Shown: positions 25,960 to 35,086 of the stretch, in pieces
Position numbering within the stretch: the stretch's first letter is position 1
Layout: every line of letters starts with the position of its first letter
DNA from: Bullifex porci
GTDB lineage: Bacteria > Spirochaetota > Spirochaetia > Sphaerochaetales > Sphaerochaetaceae
Assembly: GCF_009695635.1 (NCBI RefSeq)
Contig: NZ_VUNN01000001.1
Location: forward strand, 124,001-188,000
DNA: 64,000 nucleotides
Direction: 5' to 3'
Made by a program: the position numbers and the translations under genes
Notes under the pieces: model-generated
The model's input: only the letters and a program-made list of their open reading frames with translations
The model's database searches: none
Told to the model about the DNA's origin: nothing

Positions 25960-26604
25960 TCAAGATTTTGAATCTTCTTTCAATCTATCTCTCTTCTTCC
26001 AAAGATGATTAATCATAAATGCAGTACCTTTAACGGCATCACCATACTTAAGATAGGTATAAATGAGAGCATGTTCCTCAATAGTTGAAATAATTTCATC
26101 TCTATTCATATTCTTGTAAATTAATGCAGTAGCACTATTTAGATGAAGTGTTTCATACATAGAAATTAAGATAGAATTGTTTGATAAATTAACAATTTCC
26201 TGATGAAAAGAAAAGTGTGCTTTACCATATCTTGTAAAGTCTGGACTATCTAATACTAAGCTTTCTTCCATTTCTACAAGATAAGTATTTAGCTTTGTAG
26301 TATCTGCCTTTTTCTCTGCTGCTAGACGAAAAGCTAATGCTTCTAAATAAGCTCTAATTTCTGTTATTTCGATATTTTCTTCATCAGAAAACATTTTTAC
26401 ATATGTACCAGAGTGAGCAATAATTTGAACAAGTGAGACTTGTTCTAGGCTCTTAAAGGCTTCTCTTACAGGAGTTCTTGAACAATTAAATTCTTGTGAT
26501 ATAAAATTTTCCGATAATTTATATCCAGCTGGATATTCTCCAGAAACGATTCTGTGAGTTAATGTATCTATAATAGTTTCTATTAAAGGATTATTTTTTT
26601 TCAT
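25960..26604 (-). CDS. GntR family transcriptional regulator (FCD/FadR subfamily)
   Basis: A 214-residue regulator with an N-terminal winged helix (FNCSRTPVREAFKSLEQVSLVQ) and an all-helical FCD ligand domain carrying the conserved acidic and His residues that bind a metal and a small acid. NanR-type sialic acid repressors are in this subfamily. It sits between the ABC operon and the epimerase gene, and three palindromes of the form CTTGTATACAAG occur at the three promoters of the locus. It is therefore the likely local repressor, with N-acetylneuraminate or N-acetylmannosamine as candidate inducer (inference). Confidence 0.9.
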   Translation of the reverse strand: MKKNNPLIETIIDTLTHRIVSGEYPAGYKLSENFISQEFNCSRTPVREAFKSLEQVSLVQIIAHSGTYVKMFSDEENIEITEIRAYLEALAFRLAAEKKADTTKLNTYLVEMEESLVLDSPDFTRYGKAHFSFHQEIVNLSNNSILISMYETLHLNSATALIYKNMNRDEIISTIEEHALIYTYLKYGDAVKGTAFMINHLWKKRDRLKEDSKS

Positions 26605-26639
26605 TTACTTTACCAAAAGAAATATTATTATAGAAAAAA

Positions 26640-26651
26640 CATGAATACAAG
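26640..26651. promoter_or_regulatory. GntR-type operator 2 (epimerase promoter)
   Basis: CATGAATACAAG, 10 of 12 bases matching the consensus CTTGTATACAAG. It starts seven bases after an ATTATA -10-like element (26627-26632), the same placement as at nanA, and also lies in the spacer upstream of the divergent GntR gene. Confidence 0.55.
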
Positions 26652-26679
26652 TTATAATTCCAATAAAAGGAGAGTAATT

Positions 26680-27861
26680 ATGGATTTTCTTGAGGTTAAA
26701 AAAAATTTTAGTTATGAACTAACAGAAAAAGTACTTCCATTTTGGCTTAAACATGGAATGGATAGTGTAAATGGGGGAATTTATACATGTCTTGATCGAG
26801 ATGGAACGCTATTGGATACAGATAAATCTGTATGGTTTCAAGGTAGGGCTCTTTGGACCTTTTGTGCCGCTTATGAAAAAATTGAAAAGAGAAAAGAATA
26901 TCTTGATGCTGCAACAAGTTTGGTAAAGTTTATAGATTCTCACTGTTTTGATAGTGATGGAAGAATGTTCTTTAAAGTCACTGCCGATGGAAGACCTGTT
27001 GTAAAAAGGCTTAGATATTTCTTTAGTGAAACCTTTGCAATTATCGGTTATGCCGCATATTCACGTATCACAGGTGATTTATCATATCGTGATAAAGCAT
27101 TTAAACTATTGGAGTTTGTTGAATACCTCAGAACAACAAAAGGTATCCTAATTCCAAAAGTAAATCCTGAAAATGAACCTTCCATCGCATTTGGTGGTCC
27201 AATGATTTTATTAAATGTTTTATCTGAGTTAAGACAGTCATTTCCGGAAAAAGAAGAGTGGTGTAACTCTTATATGGCAAAGCTTTTAACTGAGGTTGAA
27301 ACCTACTTTGTAAGAGATGATTTAAAATGTGTCCTAGAAATAGTTGCTCCAGATGGAAGATTTTTAAAAGAGCATTATGATGGAAGAATTATAAATCCAG
27401 GTCATGCCATTGAAGGTGCTTGGTTTATCATGAATGAGGGCTTAATTAAAAATGATGATCATTTAATTAAGCTTGGATTAAAAATGCTCGATTGGCACTG
27501 GGAAAAGGGTTGGGATAAAGAGTATGGAGGAGGAATAATTCAATATAGAGATGCTCTTGATCTCCCATTAAGCGAATACCATCAAGATATGAAGTTCTGG
27601 TGGCCTCAATGTGAAGCAGCTATTGCTACATTAATGGCATATGGTATTACCAAAGATGAAAAGTATTTATCTTGGTTTAACGAAGTTAATAAATACATTG
27701 ATGATAGATTTGTTGACAATGAATATGGAGAGTGGTATGGCTACTTCCATCGTGATGGAACATTAGCTACTAGAATTAAAGGTAATTTCTATAAAGGACC
27801 ATTCCATATTCCAAGAATGTATATGAAGTGTATAGAGTTAATTGATTATTTTAATCTTTAA
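26680..27861 (+). CDS. N-acylglucosamine 2-epimerase (AGE family)
   Basis: Interconverts N-acetylmannosamine and N-acetylglucosamine, the step after sialic acid cleavage. The 393-residue protein is an (alpha/alpha)6 barrel of normal length, with family motifs WFQGRALWTF, RLRYFFSETFAIIGY, NPGHAIEGAWF and the C-terminal MKFWWPQCEA/FHIPRMYM segments containing the catalytic His residues. The start at 26680 has AAAGGAG upstream; an earlier in-frame ATG at 26641 lies inside the operator and is rejected. It is divergent from the GntR gene. This family also contains cellobiose 2-epimerase and mannose isomerases, but the nanA/yhcH neighbours favour aminosugar use. Confidence 0.9.
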   Translation: MDFLEVKKNFSYELTEKVLPFWLKHGMDSVNGGIYTCLDRDGTLLDTDKSVWFQGRALWTFCAAYEKIEKRKEYLDAATSLVKFIDSHCFDSDGRMFFKVTADGRPVVKRLRYFFSETFAIIGYAAYSRITGDLSYRDKAFKLLEFVEYLRTTKGILIPKVNPENEPSIAFGGPMILLNVLSELRQSFPEKEEWCNSYMAKLLTEVETYFVRDDLKCVLEIVAPDGRFLKEHYDGRIINPGHAIEGAWFIMNEGLIKNDDHLIKLGLKMLDWHWEKGWDKEYGGGIIQYRDALDLPLSEYHQDMKFWWPQCEAAIATLMAYGITKDEKYLSWFNEVNKYIDDRFVDNEYGEWYGYFHRDGTLATRIKGNFYKGPFHIPRMYMKCIELIDYFNL

Positions 27862-27864
27862 ATA

Positions 27865-27886
27865 ATTGGGGGCATTTGCCCCCAAT
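27865..27886. terminator. bidirectional hairpin between the epimerase and yhcH genes
   Basis: ATTGGGGGC-ATTT-GCCCCCAAT perfect hairpin between two convergent genes. No long T run on either side, but position and GC-rich stem suggest shared termination. Confidence 0.65.
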
Positions 27887-27892
27887 GCTAAG

Positions 27893-28345
27893 TTAATACT
27901 TGATTTTAAATACTATTTTCCTGTTTTCCTTTCTGTAACCACTATCAAGACCAGGTTTATGTAATTCTCCAGGAAAAAAGATTGCAACATTACCAGTATC
28001 TAAGTATAATTTTGCAGATTCTTTTTCTATATACTTAAAAGAAATATCTTTAATTGATGGGTCTATTGTATTTAAATCCGCATCTGTATTAGACCAAAGA
28101 CATACTTCAGAGCCTGAAAGCATTACTTGGACATCAATATACTTCTTATGAAATTCATACATCATATCGTTATTTTCTGATGAAGTGTATAAATTTACCA
28201 TATAAAATACACTATCTCCAAATAATTCATATCTTCCTTCATCAAGAGATAATAGTTTACTTTGTTTAAGCTCACTACATACTAAATCAAGAAGTGGTAT
28301 TTGAGGTATATAATTTGATAATTGGTCAATGGTTGTAATAATCAT
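27893..28345 (-). CDS. YhcH/YjgK/YiaL family protein
   Basis: A 150-residue cupin-type protein of the YhcH family, which accompanies sialic acid catabolic genes and has been linked to anomer handling of aminosugars. The motif FHKKYIDVQVMLSG and the C-terminal FFPGELHKPGL supply the conserved metal-binding His/Glu residues. The ATG at 28345 is four bases past the nanA stop; longer in-frame starts would overlap nanA and exceed the usual length of about 150. Co-transcribed with nanA. Confidence 0.9.
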   Translation of the reverse strand: MIITTIDQLSNYIPQIPLLDLVCSELKQSKLLSLDEGRYELFGDSVFYMVNLYTSSENNDMMYEFHKKYIDVQVMLSGSEVCLWSNTDADLNTIDPSIKDISFKYIEKESAKLYLDTGNVAIFFPGELHKPGLDSGYRKENRKIVFKIKY

Positions 28346-28349
28346 GCGG

Positions 28350-29258
28350 TTATACCCATTTGCTAATTGCATTATCAATTAGTTCAATAGCTTCTACTAC
28401 AACACTTTCATCTTCAGGATAAAGTGGTGCAAGAGGAAGACGTACAGATCCTAAGTCTAAACCTTCACGGCGCTTTATAATTTCTTTCATTACAGCATAG
28501 AGATTACCTTTTGCTGAACACATCTTATAGATAATTCTATCAATATCTGTTTGAATATCACGAGCTTTTTCATTTTCACCATTATTAACAAATAAATCAG
28601 CTTTAATGAAAAGTTCACTCATAACAGCATAAGTACCTCCAATACCACCATCTGCACCAATTAATCGTCCTGAAACAAATTGCTCGTCAGGTCCATTGAA
28701 GACTGTAAACTCACTTCCACCATACATCTTAAACATTTGGATATCTTGGACTGGCATAGATGAGTTCTTAACACCCTGAACCATTGGGTTTTTAAGCATC
28801 TCATTAAACAAAGACATCGTTAAACTTACGCCTGCTAACTGAGGTATATTATAAATAATAAATGGTGTCTTTGGTGCAGCAGATGAAATATCATTCCAAT
28901 ACTTAGCAATAGCATGCTCTGGAAGTTTGAAATAAATAGGTGGAATAGAAGCAATAGCATCAACACCTAAACTTTCTGCGTGCTTAGCAAGTTCCATACT
29001 ATCCTTAGTATTGTTACAAGCAACGTGTGCAATTACATATAATTTTCCTCTTGCTTCTTCCATTACATTTTCAAGTACTATTTTTCTTTCTTCTACACTT
29101 TGATAGATACATTCACCAGAAGAACCTCCGACATATAGTCCATGAACTCCTTTTTTAATTAGATGCTTTGTGAACTTTCTAACCATATCTGGATTGATTT
29201 CACCATTTTTGTCGTAACATGCATAAAAAGCCGGTGCAATTCCATGAAATTTACTCAT
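28350..29258 (-). CDS. nanA: N-acetylneuraminate lyase (DHDPS/NAL family)
   Basis: Cleaves N-acetylneuraminate to N-acetylmannosamine and pyruvate in the cytoplasm. The 302-residue TIM barrel has GGSSGE at 44-49, Tyr136 in YNIPQLAGV (the NAL rather than DHDPS version) and Schiff-base Lys164 in GVKNSS, matching Tyr137/Lys165 of the E. coli enzyme. GGAGAA precedes the ATG at 29258; an upstream extension to 29300 would run through the operator and is rejected. Promoter and operator lie at 29294-29341. A kinase (nanK) and nagAB are not in this window. Confidence 0.9.
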   Translation of the reverse strand: MSKFHGIAPAFYACYDKNGEINPDMVRKFTKHLIKKGVHGLYVGGSSGECIYQSVEERKIVLENVMEEARGKLYVIAHVACNNTKDSMELAKHAESLGVDAIASIPPIYFKLPEHAIAKYWNDISSAAPKTPFIIYNIPQLAGVSLTMSLFNEMLKNPMVQGVKNSSMPVQDIQMFKMYGGSEFTVFNGPDEQFVSGRLIGADGGIGGTYAVMSELFIKADLFVNNGENEKARDIQTDIDRIIYKMCSAKGNLYAVMKEIIKRREGLDLGSVRLPLAPLYPEDESVVVEAIELIDNAISKWV

Positions 29259-29293
29259 AGTGTTCTCCTTTTTTCTTATCTGAGTTAATAAAT

Positions 29294-29305
29294 CTTGCAT
29301 ACAAG
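29294..29305. promoter_or_regulatory. GntR-type operator 3 (nanA promoter)
   Basis: CTTGCATACAAG, 11 of 12 bases matching the consensus CTTGTATACAAG, positioned eight bases downstream of the nanA -10 box. Confidence 0.65.
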
Positions 29306-29313
29306 TTTTTTAA

Positions 29314-29341
29314 ATTATAATTCATCTTTCGAATTTGTAAA
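29314..29341 (-). promoter_or_regulatory. promoter of nanA-yhcH
   Basis: On the minus strand TTTACA (29336-29341), 16-base spacer, TATAAT (29314-29319). The GntR-type operator follows immediately. Confidence 0.65.
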
Positions 29342-29356
29342 TTTATTTCTTCTAGA

Positions 29357-30745
29357 TTAAATTACTTTTTTAGTCATCCATTTGCCCTTAAGCCAGCGTG
29401 ATGAGAACATAATACTTCTAAAGCACCAGTCTATAACCATTGAGATATTAACACCAAGTAAGCCAAGACCAAAGTATTTTCCAATAATATAAGAAAGTAT
29501 TACTCTAAAGGACCACATACTTATCATAGAGATAGTCATTGTGAATCGAGCGTCCCCTGCAGCTCTTAAAAAGTTTGGTAGAGTAAATGATATTGGCCAA
29601 ATAAGAACTGTACATATTAATAAGAAGCGGTTATTAATGATGCTTATTCTCATAGCTTCCTCTGAGAGATTATAAAGTGATGATAAGAATGGAGTAGTTA
29701 CATAGAAGAAGGAGCAGGTAACTATAAACATTCCAAATACAAGTAGTAATAGGTTTCTTGCATAGTATTTAGCTGCGTCATAGCGTTTTGCTCCTACGCA
29801 CTGTCCAATTACTGTTATTGATGCCATACCAATTACTGCACCTGGAAGATTTGCAAAACCACAGATATTGTTTACTACAGCATTAGCAGCAATAGAGGCT
29901 GTTCCAAAGGAAGCGATTAATGATTGAACTAAAACCTTACCAATGTGAAACATACTATTTTCTATTCCACTAGGAAGTCCTATTCTAAGAATTCTCTTAA
30001 TCATTGAGGATGAGATTTCAAATTTAAAGAGAGAGTCTAAATGAATTGGTAGCTGCTTTTTTGAAATAGTAGTTAGCATTATTACTGCTCCTACTACTCT
30101 AGATGTGAGTGATGCGATACCAGCACCCATTGTGCCTAGCTTATAATAGTAAATAAGTAGAGCATTTCCTCCGATATTAATGATGTTCATTATAATAGAA
30201 ACATTCATTGTTATCTTGCTCTTACCCATACTTCTACAAAGTGCGTTAGCACTATTAGTTAGAGCTAAGAAGGGATATGAGATAAGTATAAAAATAAAGT
30301 ATTTTACTGCATGGTTCATTACATCATCTTCGATGTGTCCGAAGATAAGAGCTAATAGTCCTCGATTAAAGATTAATCCTATTGCAGTAATAATTATTGA
30401 AAATAGTGCAGTAATATAAACAAGCTGCTTAGCAGCCTTACATGCAGATTCCTTATCCTTTCTACCCATATATTGGCTTGCAACTACAGCACCTCCAGTT
30501 GCGAAGGCAGCAAAGAGCTGGATAAATAGTGTTGATAGTGAGTCAACGAGTGAAATACCACTTACAGCGCTTTCACCAACTGTTGCTACCATCATAGTAT
30601 CTGCCATACCAATAGTAAGAGTTAATATTTGTTCTATTAAAAGAGGCACTATTAGTGCCTTTAAAAAGCCTTTATTAAATAGGCTTGAGGTATCGATTTT
30701 ATTTTTCATTTTGCATACTTTAATACCATAGAAATAAAGTTTCAA
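29357..30745 (-). CDS. MATE family efflux transporter
   Basis: A 462-residue, 12-helix exporter of the MATE (NorM/DinF-like) family, with the duplicated six-helix halves and the early signature QILTLTIGMADTMMV. The TTG at 30745 overlaps the preceding antiporter stop (TTGA); an ATG at 30712 would remove 11 residues and fits the family equally well. Neither has a clear ribosome-binding site, so coupling supports the TTG. It is the last gene of a MATE/antiporter/MATE operon. Substrate unknown. Confidence 0.9.
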   Translation of the reverse strand: MKLYFYGIKVCKMKNKIDTSSLFNKGFLKALIVPLLIEQILTLTIGMADTMMVATVGESAVSGISLVDSLSTLFIQLFAAFATGGAVVASQYMGRKDKESACKAAKQLVYITALFSIIITAIGLIFNRGLLALIFGHIEDDVMNHAVKYFIFILISYPFLALTNSANALCRSMGKSKITMNVSIIMNIINIGGNALLIYYYKLGTMGAGIASLTSRVVGAVIMLTTISKKQLPIHLDSLFKFEISSSMIKRILRIGLPSGIENSMFHIGKVLVQSLIASFGTASIAANAVVNNICGFANLPGAVIGMASITVIGQCVGAKRYDAAKYYARNLLLLVFGMFIVTCSFFYVTTPFLSSLYNLSEEAMRISIINNRFLLICTVLIWPISFTLPNFLRAAGDARFTMTISMISMWSFRVILSYIIGKYFGLGLLGVNISMVIDWCFRSIMFSSRWLKGKWMTKKVI

Positions 30746-31929
30746 TTAGTGTTTTTGACTAAAAGCTTTTTGTATGAAATATCCATTAAAAACGCACCAA
30801 GTGGAGCTGTAATTAATATCGATAGCACTGCAATTGATAGCACTAATGAGCCACAGGATAGTCCCATCGCTAGAGGAATTCCTCCTATAGCAGCTTGTAC
30901 AGTTGCTTTAGGTATGTATGCAAATATAGTAAATAATCTTTCCTTTTTATTAAGTGGTGTAAATAGTAGTGCTAACAGAACTCCTATTGATCTTATTAAG
31001 AGTGAAATAAATAGTAGAAGTATTGCAGAGTATCCTGCATTTAATGTGTATCTAATATCAACAGCGGCTCCAATTAGAGTAAATAGAAGAGCTTGAGCTC
31101 CAAGCCATAGACGACTATGGTCCTTAGCTATTTCATTAGTTATTTCTTTGCTACTTTTTAGCTTTATAGTTGCTGCCATAGCAACTACTGCAAGTAGAGA
31201 TGAGAGTGGAAGATAAGCTTTTATTAATTCCTCTAACGCAGTAAGTGCAAATGCTAAAGCAAGCACTACTATTGTTCTTGCCTCAGAAGCCATACTATAG
31301 CTTTTAAATATCTTTGAGACTATTAAGCCAGTTAATATGCCAAGAGCTACTCCTGAAATAATAGAAATTGGAATAGAAGTAAAGGAGAGAAGATCTATAG
31401 CTCCACTTTGGTTTGCAGAAAGAAATGATGAAAATAATACTATTACAAAGATATCATCAAGTGAGGCTCCTGCTAATATCATTTCAGGAATACTCTTATC
31501 CTTTCCATACCCATTTTCTATTAGCTCTGTCATCTTTGGAATTACTACAGCAGGTGATACAGCTCCTAATACTGCTCCTAACAGAGCAGCTTCGAGCCTT
31601 GAGATATTAAATATAATAGGTGCAAAGATCGTAATTGCTATTACTTCAAAGGTAGCTGGTAAGAAGGAGAGTAGTAGTGCAGGTCTTGATGCTTTCTTTA
31701 ATGATGAAAGCTCAAGTGTTAAGCCTGCTTTTATTAATATAATTATCAAAGCAATCTTTCTTAATTCAGCTGATATATTCAAAATAGCAGGTGAGAGCAG
31801 GTTTAATGCATATGGACCTATTACTATTCCTACTAATAGCATTCCAATGATTTTTGGAAGCTGTACTTTATGAAATAGCTCTCCTACAAGTAGTGATAAT
31901 AAAAAAATTAGTGCTAATGATGAAATCAT
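30742..31929 (-). CDS. cation:proton antiporter (CPA2 family)
   Basis: A 395-residue Na+/H+ or K+/H+ exchanger domain protein with about 12 helices. It carries the paired-residue helix motif GASLDDIFVIVLF (the acidic DD of Na+/H+ exchangers) and the N-terminal KIIGMLLVGIVIGPY. It lacks the TrkA-N regulatory domain of KefB/C. The ATG at 31929 follows the upstream MATE stop at once, with GAGAG as ribosome-binding site. It is sandwiched between two MATE genes in one operon; it could help restore the ion gradient they use (inference). Confidence 0.9.
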   Translation of the reverse strand: MISSLALIFLLSLLVGELFHKVQLPKIIGMLLVGIVIGPYALNLLSPAILNISAELRKIALIIILIKAGLTLELSSLKKASRPALLLSFLPATFEVIAITIFAPIIFNISRLEAALLGAVLGAVSPAVVIPKMTELIENGYGKDKSIPEMILAGASLDDIFVIVLFSSFLSANQSGAIDLLSFTSIPISIISGVALGILTGLIVSKIFKSYSMASEARTIVVLALAFALTALEELIKAYLPLSSLLAVVAMAATIKLKSSKEITNEIAKDHSRLWLGAQALLFTLIGAAVDIRYTLNAGYSAILLLFISLLIRSIGVLLALLFTPLNKKERLFTIFAYIPKATVQAAIGGIPLAMGLSCGSLVLSIAVLSILITAPLGAFLMDISYKKLLVKNTN

Positions 31930-31931
31930 AT

Positions 31932-33293
31932 TCACTCTCTTATGGCATATTTGTTTTGCCATCTACTCCCTGAAACTCTTATTGTATAAATTAATCCTCT
32001 AAAGGCCCAATCGGAATACATAGCATACCATACACCACTTACTCCAAGCTTTAGAACTCTAATAAAGAAAAATACTAGAGCAACTCTGAATATCCACATG
32101 CTAATAATTGAAACAGCCATTGTGAACTTCACATCTCCATTAGCATTTAAAGCATTTGGGACGATAAATGCAAATGGGATAAGGAAGGTACATGCGATGA
32201 GACAAACTCTACATATAGGAATTGCTTCTAATGTTGTTGCTTCATTTAGGGCGTATATTGAAACAACCTGAGGTGTAAAGATGTACATTGGAATTGCAAA
32301 TAGCAATGTAATTATTATCGACCACAGAATAGACCATCTAACCCAATAGCGCTCCTCATCCTTTCTATTTGCTCCTGCAGACTGCCCAACTAGAGTGATT
32401 ACTGCGAGTATAAATGCATTTTGAGGTATGTTGCAGTACCCATTAAAATTACAAACAATTGCATGAATTGCTAGAGAGGAAGTTCCTAGAGCTGCTATTT
32501 GAGCTTGAACTATTAGCTTTCCAACCTGAAAAAGAGCTCCATCTAAAGCAGATGGAATAGCTATTCTAGTAATGTTCTTTACGTGCTTAAGCTCTATTTT
32601 AGTTCTTAATATACCTCTTAGTGAGCACTCTTCATCTTTTCTCATCATCAACAAGAGCATTAATAGAGCACCTATAATTCTAGAGATTAATGATGAAATA
32701 CCTGCACCTAGTGCGCCAAGACTAAATAGATGTATTAATATGTAGTTCCCACTAATATTGATTATGTTCATCAATAGCGATGATAAAAATATTCTTTTTG
32801 TTTTAGCTTCGCTTCTTGATATTGCAGTAGTTGAGTCAAAGAGCGCTAAAAATGGATATGATAGCGCGATAGGAATATAGTATAGAGCCGCATCATTAAT
32901 TACACTGCTTTCGATATCACCTAGGACGAGACCTATTATTAAATCCTTTGCTATGAGCATTATTATAGTCATAGCGATAGAGATAAGGACTGTAATAGCT
33001 GTTAAATTCTTAGCAGCGATAGAAGCATTTTTAATATCTCTTCTTCCTATGTATTGACTTACAATAACAGCTCCTCCAGTTGAGAAGGCTGAAAATAGTG
33101 TGATAAATAAATATGAAATTAAATCTACAGAGGAAACAGCAGATACAGCACTCTCTGAGTAGGAGGAGACCATTATTGTATCGGCCATTCCAATTGCGAT
33201 AGTTAAGAGCTGCTCTAAGCCCAAGGGCAGTAGTAGTGCAAAGAGCTGCTTAGTAGTAAATAGGTGACTATTACTACACCGGTCGTTACCCAT
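31932..33293 (-). CDS. MATE family efflux transporter
   Basis: A 453-residue 12-helix MATE protein, clearly paralogous to the one at 29357-30745 (both have the same N-terminal pattern QxLTxxIGMADTxMV and a C-terminal WCFRS/WAFRG-like motif). AAGGAA precedes the ATG at 33293. First gene of the three-gene operon; the following antiporter start abuts its stop. Substrate not predictable. Confidence 0.92.
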   Translation of the reverse strand: MGNDRCSNSHLFTTKQLFALLLPLGLEQLLTIAIGMADTIMVSSYSESAVSAVSSVDLISYLFITLFSAFSTGGAVIVSQYIGRRDIKNASIAAKNLTAITVLISIAMTIIMLIAKDLIIGLVLGDIESSVINDAALYYIPIALSYPFLALFDSTTAISRSEAKTKRIFLSSLLMNIINISGNYILIHLFSLGALGAGISSLISRIIGALLMLLLMMRKDEECSLRGILRTKIELKHVKNITRIAIPSALDGALFQVGKLIVQAQIAALGTSSLAIHAIVCNFNGYCNIPQNAFILAVITLVGQSAGANRKDEERYWVRWSILWSIIITLLFAIPMYIFTPQVVSIYALNEATTLEAIPICRVCLIACTFLIPFAFIVPNALNANGDVKFTMAVSIISMWIFRVALVFFFIRVLKLGVSGVWYAMYSDWAFRGLIYTIRVSGSRWQNKYAIRE

Positions 33294-33319
33294 ATTAATA
33301 TTCCTTATTTTATGCTTGA

Positions 33320-33350
33320 AATAAAATATCACAGATATGCTCTGTGATAT
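33320..33350 (-). terminator. terminator of the ABC importer operon
   Basis: On the minus strand ATATCACAGA pairs with TCTGTGATAT around a five-base loop, followed by TTTTAT. Ends the operon 36113-33359. Confidence 0.75.
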
Positions 33351-33358
33351 AGTAGGCT

Positions 33359-34147
33359 TTAGTGAGTTAGTAGCCCTTCATCTGAGGTATATTCCTTTTT
33401 ACTAAGGGATTTAAACCTCTCTATTAATATCGGTATCGTTAGATTTTTCTTTTCCTCTCCGCTAACATCCATTATGATATGACCTTCATCCATCATAATG
33501 AGCCTATTACCAAATTCAATAGCAAATTGCATATTATGTGTGACCATCATAGCAGTTAGCTTTTCTTTAGTAATGTATTGCTTAGTTAGCTCCATTACTA
33601 TTCTTGCATTCTCAGGATCAAGTGCAGCTGTATGCTCATCAAGTAGAAGTAGCCTTGGCTTACTTAGACATGCCATAATAAGTGTTAGTGCCTGTCTTTG
33701 ACCACCAGATAGAAGCCCAACGTTATCCTCTAAGCGATCACTGAGATGAATTGGCTTTAAGAGCTCTTCAAATTGAGCCTTCTTCTTATTGTTATATGAG
33801 AACTTTAACCCCTTCATACCCTTAGTTAAGGAAAGTGAAAGATTATCCTTTATAGACATATTTCCACTAGTGCCCTTTGTTGGGTCCTGGAAGATTCTTC
33901 CCATGTAGAAGGCTCTTTTATATTCCTTTTCCTTAGTAATATCCTTTGAATCGAGCTTAATTGTTCCACTTGTAACTGGGAAGGTTCCTGCGATCATATT
34001 GAAGAGAGTTGATTTACCACTACCATTTGAGCCAATTACAGAGATTACATCTCCCTCATTAACCTTAAGATTGATATCTTCTAGTGCAACCTTTTCGTTA
34101 ACAGTTCCTGGAAAGAATACCTTAGTTACGTGATTAATCTCTAACAT
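33359..34147 (-). CDS. ABC transporter ATP-binding protein (ABC_sub_bind-type importer)
   Basis: A 262-residue ATPase with Walker A GSNGSGKST, signature LLSGGQRQALTL, Walker B LLLLDEHTAAL (the Q/E position after DE is His, as in the branched-chain/TrpZ-like group) and the switch His in VTHNMQFAIEFG. Its start overlaps the permease stop (TAATG). It energises uptake of the ligand bound by the 36113-35136 product. Genes of this type are sometimes annotated for tryptophan or other amino-acid/nucleoside import. Confidence 0.92.
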   Translation of the reverse strand: MLEINHVTKVFFPGTVNEKVALEDINLKVNEGDVISVIGSNGSGKSTLFNMIAGTFPVTSGTIKLDSKDITKEKEYKRAFYMGRIFQDPTKGTSGNMSIKDNLSLSLTKGMKGLKFSYNNKKKAQFEELLKPIHLSDRLEDNVGLLSGGQRQALTLIMACLSKPRLLLLDEHTAALDPENARIVMELTKQYITKEKLTAMMVTHNMQFAIEFGNRLIMMDEGHIIMDVSGEEKKNLTIPILIERFKSLSKKEYTSDEGLLTH

Positions 34148-35070
34148 TAGTTATCCTCCTTAATTCTTAGTAGTGCCTTCTTTCTTGCATTTTCTTCAGA
34201 TGCTCTCTGTCTTGTGGATGCAATTACTAAGGAAATAATTACTAATAGACCTGTTAAAAGCTTAAAGTCATTTGGTGTAATTCCTACATAGTGTCCATAC
34301 TTTCTTCCAAAGTACATCAAGGCTTTATAAATTATTGAGCCAAGTATTACTCTAAGTGTGATAAGACTAATCTTATTTGTATTAAAGATAAATTCTCCAA
34401 GCATTATAGCTGCTAAGCCCTGGACAACCATACCTGTTCCAAGGGAGGTGTCTGCGAAGCCCTGGTATTGAGCAAGTAGGGCACCTGATAGTGCAATAAG
34501 TCCATTTGAAAGTCCAATGCCAACATACTTTAAGGTAGAAGGTGACATTCCTAAGCTTATTACAACCTGTTCATTACCACCCATTGCACCAAGTGAAATT
34601 CCTAAGTCTGAGTGGAAAAATAAATCGAGGATTATTTTTAATACAATAATTAATATAAGTGTTCCAATTAATGATGCGACCTCTGGTGATAAAAAGCTCA
34701 TCATCTTAGGCCAAACCTTATATAGTGTGTCAACCTTAATTAGTGGTAGGTTTGCTTTATTACCTAATATTCTTAAGTTTATTGAATAAAGCATAGTCAT
34801 TGTCAAAATACCAGCGAGCAAGCCTGGTATTCTTAGGTGGTTATGTATTGCGGCAGTACAAAGGCCACAAAGTACTCCTGCTAAAAAGGCAAATAGCATT
34901 GCAACAGGAATAGCTACTCCATTTACTATCATGATTGCTGCTACTGCAGCACCTGTAGAAACAGAACCGTCGCATGTTAAATCAGCTAAGTTTAGTAATC
35001 TAAAGCTTATTAGAATACCAAGGGCCATGATACTAAATATCAAGCCTTCAATAAAAATACCTTCAATCAT
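34147..35070 (-). CDS. ABC transporter permease (ABC_sub_bind-type importer)
   Basis: A 307-residue permease with about eight to nine helices, of the branched-chain/ribose-type permease superfamily (BPD_transp_2). The internal motif LADLTCDGSVSTGAAV and the later SNGLIALSGALLAQYQGFAD loop are typical. GAGGAAAGA precedes the ATG at 35070, favoured over a TTG at 35088. It follows the binding-protein gene, separated by a terminator-like hairpin, and is coupled to the ATPase gene by TAATG. Confidence 0.9.
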   Translation of the reverse strand: MIEGIFIEGLIFSIMALGILISFRLLNLADLTCDGSVSTGAAVAAIMIVNGVAIPVAMLFAFLAGVLCGLCTAAIHNHLRIPGLLAGILTMTMLYSINLRILGNKANLPLIKVDTLYKVWPKMMSFLSPEVASLIGTLILIIVLKIILDLFFHSDLGISLGAMGGNEQVVISLGMSPSTLKYVGIGLSNGLIALSGALLAQYQGFADTSLGTGMVVQGLAAIMLGEFIFNTNKISLITLRVILGSIIYKALMYFGRKYGHYVGITPNDFKLLTGLLVIISLVIASTRQRASEENARKKALLRIKEDN

Positions 35071-35086
35071 TCTTTCCTCAATTAAC

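Noticed and set aside
31337-31873. 178-residue open frame on the plus strand inside the antiporter gene
   Set aside because: Antisense shadow of a clear membrane-protein gene on the other strand; composition is that of reversed hydrophobic codons and there is no ribosome-binding site.
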